A stretch of 10,894 nt of DNA from Chloroflexota bacterium (lineage in GTDB: Bacteria > Chloroflexota > Limnocylindria > P2-11E), in assembly GCA_025350745.1 (NCBI GenBank), contig JANXXG010000080.1:1-10894 (forward strand). The letters run 5' to 3'. The notes below the pieces were generated by a model. That model did no database searches. It worked only from the letters and a program-made list of their open reading frames with translations, and had not been told where the DNA came from. Of this stretch, positions 7,393-10,894 are shown piece after piece (the stretch's first letter is position 1; each line of letters begins with the position of its first letter). The position numbers and the translations under genes were made by a program.

Positions 7393-8147
7393 GCTTCGCC
7401 GTCAGCGCCGATGCGTACGACCGCTTCATGGGCCGGTATTCGGTCCAGCTTGCGCCGCAGCTCGCGGACCACGCGGGGGTGCGCGCCGGCCAGCGGGTCA
7501 TCGACGTGGGCTGCGGGCCTGGCGCCCTCACCGCAGTCCTGGCCGACCGCCTCGGGTCGGCCAACGTGTGCGCGATCGATCCGTCGGAGTCGTTCGTGGC
7601 GGCGGTCCGCGTGCGTCTTCCCGGCGTCGATGCGCGCCTCGCGTCCGCGGAGCGGCTCCCCTGGGCGGACCGAACGTTCGACGCGGCGATGGCCCAGCTC
7701 GTCGTGCACTTCACGTCGGATCCCGTCGCCGGGCTCTCGGAAATGGCGCGCGTGGTGCGTCCCGGCGGCATCGTCGCGGCCTGCGTGTGGGATCACGCCG
7801 GCGAGTACGGACCGCTGAGCATCTTCTGGCAGGCGGCGCGGGAGCTCGACGCGGAGGTGAAGGACGAGTCACTGCTCGCCGGCGCGCGCGAAGGTCACCT
7901 CGCCGAGCTCTTCGTCGAGGCGGGGCTCCGCTCGGTCGAAGATTCGGCCCTCGTCGCGACGGTGAACCACCCGAGCTTCGCCGAGTGGTGGGTGCCATTC
8001 ACGCTCGGGGTCGGCCCGGCGGGGGCGTACGCGGCCGGGCTCGATCCCGAGCGGCGCGCCGCGCTCCAGGAGCGCTGCCGGCAGCTGCTGCCGGCCGCCC
8101 CGTTCGAGCTTTCGGCGCGAGCCTGGACCGCCCGCGGCCGCACCTGA
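7389..8147 (+). CDS. Class I SAM-dependent methyltransferase
   Basis: A 252-residue methyltransferase of the Methyltransf_11/25 type. Motif I, VIDVGCGPGALT (about residues 37-48), binds S-adenosylmethionine. An acidic residue after the second strand (AIDPSES) and the SAERLPWADRTFDAAMAQ stretch complete the cofactor pocket, and RVVRPGGIVAACVW is the usual post-motif III strand. The N-terminal AYDRFMGRYS is typical of small-molecule methyltransferases of this group, but no substrate can be read from the sequence. Its ATG overlaps the stop of the FIST gene by four bases, so the two are almost certainly co-translated. That makes a methylation step tied to FIST sensing worth considering. It ends 31 bases before the stop of a convergent gene, and no clear terminator lies between. 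Confidence 0.92.
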   Translation: MSFAVSADAYDRFMGRYSVQLAPQLADHAGVRAGQRVIDVGCGPGALTAVLADRLGSANVCAIDPSESFVAAVRVRLPGVDARLASAERLPWADRTFDAAMAQLVVHFTSDPVAGLSEMARVVRPGGIVAACVWDHAGEYGPLSIFWQAARELDAEVKDESLLAGAREGHLAELFVEAGLRSVEDSALVATVNHPSFAEWWVPFTLGVGPAGAYAAGLDPERRAALQERCRQLLPAAPFELSARAWTARGRT

Positions 8148-8178
8148 CCGGCGCCCGATCAGCGGCTCGGACTAGCGC

Positions 8179-8421
8179 TCAGATCTCCTGGTCGAGCTGG
8201 TAGCGAGTGAGCGCGAAATCGCAGAGCGAATCCCACAGCGTCGTCGATTCGTACCAGTGCTGGAGCTTCTCGGGGCTCGGGCCGCCGCGATCGAACTCCC
8301 AACCCCCACGCTGTCGCGCAATGTCCGTGTAGCAGCGGGCGAACGCCTCGTAATCCCACGCCTCGCGCTCCGGGGTCACGTGACGATCGTAGGACGTGCG
8401 CGGGGGTTCCCCGGGGCTCAT
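8179..8421 (-). CDS. 80-residue unknown protein at the end of the redox operon
   Basis: A compact acidic protein with no signal peptide or membrane segment. It is rich in aromatic residues (five Trp, six Tyr), has two Cys (30 and 67), and shows a WDYEAFARCY...WEFDRG...LQHWYE...LWDSLCDFA pattern that looks like a small helical domain. Third codon positions are strongly G/C, supporting real coding. The ATG (8421) overlaps the TGA of the upstream ccdA-like gene by four bases (ATGA), so it is translated from the same message. I do not recognise a family. Its position suggests a cytosolic partner of the redox pair, but this is inference from location alone. An internal GTG at codon 15 is a possible shorter start. 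Confidence 0.7.
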   Translation of the reverse strand: MSPGEPPRTSYDRHVTPEREAWDYEAFARCYTDIARQRGGWEFDRGGPSPEKLQHWYESTTLWDSLCDFALTRYQLDQEI

Positions 8422-9089
8422 CGGCCGAGGTAGACCTCGAGCGCCGGCAGCTTGCTCATGAGGTCCGCCGCGCCGACGACGATGAGCACCGCACCGGCGA
8501 ATCGCGAAACGGCCGCCTCGTGACGGGTGAAAAGGCGCAACAGTCTTGCCGAGCGAGCATGCGCCAGGAATGACAACAGCACCAGCGGCGTGCCGAGACC
8601 GAGACCGAACACGAGGAAGAAGACCAGCCGCTGGCTCAGCGAGTCGAGCGCGAGGGACAGCGAGAAGATGCTGACCACGAGGGCGCCCGAGCACGGAAGC
8701 GTGATCGGCCCGTACAGCAGGCCGTAGACAAAGGCGGATCGCACCGGGCCACCCTGTCCACCAGCCGCGAGCATCGGGAGTCGGGCGAACGGGTGCTTGC
8801 CCAACAGGAGCGCTGCGCCGAGCGCGATGACGACGAGATCCGCGAGCGGCGCGACGACGGTGAGGACCGCGCCGAGTGCGATCCCCAACGCGACCACCAG
8901 CGCGCCGAGGGCAAGCATCGCCGTGAGGACGCCCCCGAGGACCACGAGTCCGAGCCAGGGCGCCACGCGGGATGGCGTGGCGCTCGCCGCGGTGAGGTAC
9001 GCGAGAAATCCCGGATAGAGCGGCAAGGCACAGGGCGAGAGGGTCGCGAGCAGACCGAGGGAGAACGCCGGGATGAGCTCGCCGAACAT
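8418..9089 (-). CDS. ccdA: CcdA-type membrane thiol-disulfide electron carrier
   Basis: A 223-residue protein with about six membrane segments, matching the CcdA/DsbD-beta family in length and pattern. The two redox Cys are in place: Cys20 in the first segment (TLSPCALPLYPGF) and Cys133 in the fourth (GPITLPCSGA), both next to conserved prolines. The family accepts electrons from cytoplasmic thioredoxin and passes them across the membrane to extracytoplasmic thioredoxin-fold proteins. The gene immediately upstream encodes such a protein, ending only three bases before this ATG, so the pair should be a functional electron relay. No well-spaced ribosome-binding site exists, so translation probably depends on re-initiation after the upstream stop. 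The 3' end overlaps the start of the 80-residue protein. Confidence 0.93.
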   Translation of the reverse strand: MFGELIPAFSLGLLATLSPCALPLYPGFLAYLTAASATPSRVAPWLGLVVLGGVLTAMLALGALVVALGIALGAVLTVVAPLADLVVIALGAALLLGKHPFARLPMLAAGGQGGPVRSAFVYGLLYGPITLPCSGALVVSIFSLSLALDSLSQRLVFFLVFGLGLGTPLVLLSFLAHARSARLLRLFTRHEAAVSRFAGAVLIVVGAADLMSKLPALEVYLGR

Positions 9090-9092
9090 GTC

Positions 9093-9668
9093 CTAGGTGC
9101 GCTGTGCTGCGACGAGCGAACGCATCGTCCCGGCGTCGCGCCGGCCGAATGAACCGAGGCTCGGTCGAAGCGCCGGGCTCACGAAGAACATCGGCTCGGC
9201 CGTCGGCGTGAGGAACTGCGTGCCGTACGCACGCTGGAGGGCCTCGAGCATCTCCTTGGGCGCGACCGCGAACCGCCAGGTGAAGCCGTTCCGGTCGGCG
9301 TACGCCCGGAGCTGCGCGACATTCTCACTCGAGTCGATATCGAGGGAGATCATCTGCACGTCGCTACCGAGGCTCGCGAGCGCGTCTCTGACAACCAACT
9401 GTTGTCCAAGGCAGCCCGTTCACCAAACGGCCATCCCCTCGACGATCGTCACTTTGCCCTTGAAGTCGGAGACCGTGAATCGTTCGCCGGTGCGGGCATC
9501 GGTGAGCGGGATCGTCATGAACGCAGCCACCTGCACAGCTGCGCCCGTGACCGCGACGGACGGTGCGGGTGCCGCGGGCGTCGCCGAGCTGCAGGCGGCG
9601 ATGAGCAGCGCGGTCACCGCGACTCGACCAAGCCGATCCAGCAGACCTGGGGGATGCAGCGTCGCCAT
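9093..9668 (-). CDS. Probable selenoprotein: thioredoxin/TlpA-like lipoprotein with W-Sec-T-G-C active site
   Basis: Read through one in-frame TGA (bases 9422-9420) the gene gives 191 residues. A lipoprotein signal ends at Cys26 (LLIAAC), an Ala/Pro linker follows, then a thioredoxin fold: a RFTVSDFKGKVTIVEG strand entering the active site, MAVW-U83-T-G-C86, an L..L..DV..ISLDID strand/helix, an LRAYADRNGF helix, and LTPTAEPMFFV with the cis-Pro region. The TGA falls exactly on the first catalytic Cys of the W-C-x-x-C motif. Upstream and downstream parts are in the same frame, both with coding-like composition, and a SECIS-like hairpin follows the TGA. I therefore call selenocysteine and not a pseudogene, although a recent nonsense mutation at that codon is the alternative. 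It would be an extracytoplasmic reductase or peroxidase partner reduced by the CcdA protein encoded next. ATG 9668 is preferred over the adjacent GTG 9671. Confidence 0.82.
9386..9410 (-). promoter_or_regulatory. Bacterial SECIS-like hairpin downstream of the in-frame TGA
   Basis: On the minus strand, 13 bases after the TGA, GACAAC (9406-9401) pairs perfectly with GUUGUC (9395-9390) around the loop AGUUG. Beyond a single G-A mismatch three more pairs form (9410-9408 with 9388-9386). The loop begins 19 bases after the UGA and has G then U at its second and third positions. Bacterial SECIS elements recognised by SelB lie within the coding region right after the UGA, with a G near the start of a small apical loop; the E. 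coli fdhF element has its essential G-U in nearly the same register. Confidence 0.75.
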
Positions 9669-9672
9669 CACG

Positions 9673-9885
9673 TCACTCTATCGTGGGCTCGTCATACGAC
9701 GCCCGCAACGAGAGCCAGCGCGAACCCTTTCTCGATGGGACATGCGCGGCTGCTGAGGGTGATCGTTCCGGCACGGCACCGTTGAACTCGTAGCTGGCGT
9801 CGACTTCAAGCGACTCGTCGTACCGCGCCGTTCCCTGCGCGGACCACGAGCGCCAGCGGAGGCTCGAGGCATCACCGGCCGTCAC
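9673..9885 (-). CDS. Doubtful 70-codon ORF or gene remnant upstream of the selenoprotein gene
   Basis: The 308 bases between the selenoprotein start and the tRNA hold only this frame. From a GTG at 9885 it runs 70 codons to a TGA four bases before the selenoprotein ATG; the frame is open back to a TAG near 9938. The first 40 codons have strong G/C third positions, the middle less so. The product contains a loose internal repeat: RWRSWSAQGTARYDE and later RWLSLRASYDE. There is no ribosome-binding site, signal or known motif. It could be a short gene, the tail of a decayed gene, or chance. The rest of the stretch (9886-9979) shows no gene. Confidence 0.25.
   Translation of the reverse strand: MTAGDASSLRWRSWSAQGTARYDESLEVDASYEFNGAVPERSPSAAAHVPSRKGSRWLSLRASYDEPTIE
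9675..9680 (-). promoter_or_regulatory. -10 element (TAGAGT) of the selenoprotein-ccdA operon, leaderless spacing
   Basis: On the minus strand TAGAGT (9680-9675) is followed by exactly six bases and then the ATG at 9668. It matches TAnnnT, and there is no ribosome-binding site, so a leaderless message starting at the ATG is likely. The element also overlaps the stop of a possible short upstream ORF. Confidence 0.4.
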
Positions 9886-9979
9886 GGCTGCCGCGGAGGC
9901 TGGACACGACTCGAACCCTGCAAAAACAAGCTGGCTCTACCTCGATGTGGTCATTCCGAGGCCGGTTGGGTGTCTGCTG

Positions 9980-10051
9980 AGCGGAAGACGGGATTCGAAC
10001 CCGCGACCCCGTCCTTGGCAAGGACGTGCGCTACCGCTGCGCCACTTCCGC
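9980..10051 (-). tRNA. tRNA-Gly (anticodon GCC)
   Basis: On the minus strand a 72-base cloverleaf can be folded. The acceptor GCGGAAG pairs with CUUCCGC, with discriminator U. The D arm is GCGC/GCGC with an AGCGGUA loop, and the anticodon stem CGUCC/GGACG encloses UUGCCAA, reading GCC. There is a five-base variable loop and a T arm GCGGG/CCCGU with UUCGAAU. CCA is not encoded. It is uninterrupted. The 5' end lies 25 bases after the stop of the helix-turn-helix gene and is preceded by a TATAAT box. Confidence 0.96.
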
Positions 10052-10061
10052 GAACCTCTGA

Positions 10062-10067
10062 ATTATA
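10062..10067 (-). promoter_or_regulatory. Consensus -10 (TATAAT) of the tRNA-Gly gene
   Basis: On the minus strand a perfect TATAAT lies 10 bases before the mature tRNA 5' end, between it and the stop of the helix-turn-helix gene. The -35 would lie inside that gene's last codons and is weak. The tRNA therefore probably has its own promoter and a very short leader. Confidence 0.6.
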
Positions 10068-10076
10068 CGGGCGAAC

Positions 10077-10304
10077 CTACGCCGACCGTTGTGGGCGACG
10101 CTTCGATGACGGCGCCCGCCGCGCATTCGGCGCCGCCGCACGGATCGTCGTCACTTCTTTGATGTCGGCCGATCTCACGAAAGTCCGACGGTCGCCGGCT
10201 CGCCGCCCGTGCGTCACGCGACCCTCGGCGATGAGTCGATACAGCGTCGCGCGCGACACGCCGTACCGACGAGTGGCATCTTCAAGCGGCAGCCAGTCGC
10301 TCAT
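10077..10304 (-). CDS. Small helix-turn-helix DNA-binding protein (MerR/excisionase-like)
   Basis: A 75-residue protein. Residues about 4-50 form a helix-turn-helix plus wing of the MerR/excisionase (HTH_17) type: WLPLEDATRRYGVSRATLYRLIAEGRV, followed by an Arg-rich wing (GRRAGDRRTFVRSADI). The last 20 residues are a basic tail (RRAPSSKRRPQR) that would add non-specific DNA affinity. Such proteins act as excisionases, small transcription regulators or controllers of neighbouring genes. The ATG at 10304 starts exactly where the family domain begins; the open frame further upstream is antisense to the divergent nuclease gene. It diverges from the nuclease gene across an 87-base intergenic region and probably regulates it. 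That role is inferred. Confidence 0.85.
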   Translation of the reverse strand: MSDWLPLEDATRRYGVSRATLYRLIAEGRVTHGRRAGDRRTFVRSADIKEVTTIRAAAPNARRAPSSKRRPQRSA

Positions 10305-10310
10305 CGTCTC

Positions 10311-10316
10311 ATTGTG
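10311..10316 (-). promoter_or_regulatory. Weak -10-like element (CACAAT) of the helix-turn-helix gene
   Basis: On the minus strand CACAAT lies exactly six bases before the ATG at 10304. The match to TATAAT is partial; a GATACA -35-like site lies 18 bases further upstream. The spacing repeats that of three other genes here, which is the main reason for listing it. Confidence 0.3.
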
Positions 10317-10328
10317 TCTCAAATCATC

Positions 10329-10358
10329 TTGACATGTATCGAACGGATGTGCGAACAT
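10329..10358 (+). promoter_or_regulatory. Promoter of the nuclease gene with consensus -35
   Basis: A perfect TTGACA (10329-10334) is followed, after 18 bases, by GAACAT (10353-10358), a fair -10. Transcription would begin near 10365, downstream of the ATG at 10347. The -10 overlaps a short palindrome (CGAACATTCG, 10352-10361), and CGAAC also occurs 12 bases earlier, so the site could be a repressor target, possibly of the divergent helix-turn-helix protein. Confidence 0.5.
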
Positions 10359-10391
10359 TCGTGTGCCGCTCGCGCTGCCCCGGAGGCCTAC

Positions 10392-10799
10392 CTGAAAGAG
10401 ACGACGTCTCAGGGCGATATCACGGAGACCCAGATCGCTGCCGCGCTTGTACTGAGGGGCATGAAGGTCCTCCGGCCGCTTTCCTCGGCGAGCAGGTACG
10501 ACCTTCTTATCGATCACGGCGATGGCCGTTACACCCGCGTGCAATGCAAGACCGGCATTCTGCGGGATGGGTGCGTTCTGTTCCGCCTGTACAGCACGAG
10601 CGGCCACGACACGCGAACGAAGTCCTACGCGGGGCAGGTCGACGCGTTCGGCGTCTACTGTCCGCAGACGCGTTGTTCTTACCTCGTGCCCGTGACAGCT
10701 CTGAGGGACTGTCGCTTGTTCGCGACCCTGAGGATCGAGCCGACCAAGAATGGACAGCGGTTGCGCACGCGCTCGGCCGAGGAGTTCGCGATCTCCTGA
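10392..10799 (+). CDS. PD-(D/E)XK nuclease of the group I intron-endonuclease-like family
   Basis: From the CTG at 10392 the product is 135 residues and begins KETTSQGDITETQIAAAL, which matches the family's start. The nuclease core is intact: Glu12 in the first helix, Asp37 in RYDLLID, and Gln51-Cys-Lys53 in RVQCKTG, with YAGQVDAFGVYCP and SYLVPV as typical later strands. This family includes the tRNA-intron homing enzyme I-Ssp6803I but also many free-standing members of unknown role, as here: no intron is visible and the nearby tRNA is uninterrupted. The CTG is preferred because GGAGG (10382-10386) lies five bases before it, and because the ATG at 10347 would lie upstream of the predicted transcription start. 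Starting at that ATG would add 15 residues outside the fold. After the stop, no gene is seen in the last 95 bases. Confidence 0.82.
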   Translation: MKETTSQGDITETQIAAALVLRGMKVLRPLSSASRYDLLIDHGDGRYTRVQCKTGILRDGCVLFRLYSTSGHDTRTKSYAGQVDAFGVYCPQTRCSYLVPVTALRDCRLFATLRIEPTKNGQRLRTRSAEEFAIS

Positions 10800-10837
10800 G
10801 TTGGGGTGAGGTAACTACCGTTGGTGCGGGTGACACG

Positions 10838-10859
10838 AAGCGCACGGTCCGACGCGCTT
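10838..10859. repeat. Short inverted repeat downstream of the nuclease gene
   Basis: AAGCGC (10838-10843) and GCGCTT (10854-10859) form a perfect 6 bp inverted repeat around a ten-base spacer, 38 bases after the nuclease stop. It might be a weak terminator for the nuclease message. In this high-GC sequence such a short repeat can also occur by chance. Confidence 0.25.
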
Positions 10860-10894
10860 GATACCGAAGGCCTCGCAGCCGCGGTGAGCCGGCT

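Noticed and set aside
8148-8178. Terminator between the convergent methyltransferase and 80-residue genes
   Set aside because: Only a 4 bp CCGA/TCGG pairing is seen, with no U-tract; too weak to list as a feature.
9093-9671. Two separate short genes (9420-9671 and 9093-9398) or a simple pseudogene
   Set aside because: The two pieces are in the same frame, form one thioredoxin fold, and the only interruption is a TGA at the catalytic Cys codon with a SECIS-like hairpin after it. A nonsense mutation is still possible, but less likely.
9900-9967. Second tRNA or tRNA-derived attachment site, suggested by GGGTTCGAGTC on the minus strand
   Set aside because: The T-loop-like box is present, but the flanking bases do not pair into a T arm and no anticodon or acceptor stem can be folded. 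The match to the 3' end of tRNA-Gly is too imperfect to call an att site.
9947-10332. Plus-strand frames giving RKTGFEPATPSLART and similar products
   Set aside because: They are antisense translations of tRNA-Gly, a well-known artefact of annotation.
10823-10894. Start of a tRNA-Leu-like gene at the window end (GACGCGCTTG resemblance)
   Set aside because: Position 8/9 bases and the anticodon stem do not fit, with only three pairs forming; the resemblance is likely chance.
1-10894. CRISPR arrays, insertion sequences or long repeats
   Set aside because: No regularly spaced repeats, transposase-like products or terminal inverted repeats were found by reading both strands.

Overview
The window is dense, high-GC bacterial chromosome. 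Almost every gene has strong G/C bias at third codon positions, gene starts overlap, and two lipoprotein signal sequences are visible. I cannot fix the phylum. Chloroflexota or Actinobacteriota would fit the GC, the gene families and several starts that look leaderless, but this is inference only.

Layout, left to right. (1) 2-1040, plus: the end of a BON-domain protein, a strong hairpin, a 32-residue small protein gene, and a pyridoxamine-5'-phosphate-oxidase-like flavin/F420-binding protein whose start overlaps the small ORF (TGATG). (2) 1037-3370: a YeiH-family membrane transporter (minus) that shares its stop-codon bases with the preceding gene, divergent from a 12-segment MFS-like permease (plus). 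(3) 3402-8147, plus: a PstS-like solute-binding lipoprotein overlapping a membrane histidine kinase (GTGA overlap), then a FIST-domain sensor protein overlapping a class I SAM methyltransferase (ATGA overlap). No ABC permease and no response regulator are present. (4) 9668-8179, minus: an apparent three-gene redox operon made of a thioredoxin-fold lipoprotein, a CcdA-type membrane electron carrier and an 80-residue unknown protein. (5) 9980-10799: tRNA-Gly(GCC), a small helix-turn-helix protein, and a divergent PD-(D/E)XK nuclease of the intron-endonuclease-like family.

The main discovery is in the redox operon. The thioredoxin-like gene is interrupted by one in-frame TGA exactly where the first catalytic Cys of the W-C-x-x-C motif belongs, giving W-TGA-T-G-C. 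A hairpin (6 bp, then a G-A mismatch and 3 more pairs) starts a few bases after the TGA and has a GU-containing apical loop in the right place for a bacterial SECIS element. I read this as one selenocysteine-containing, membrane-anchored redox protein supplied with electrons by the CcdA protein next door, not as two short genes or a pseudogene.

The second system worth attention is the solute-binding-protein/histidine-kinase pair, with a FIST sensor and a methyltransferase immediately downstream. The pairing without transporter genes suggests that the binding protein presents a ligand to the kinase. Several anion-contacting positions of the PstS family are altered, so the ligand may not be phosphate.
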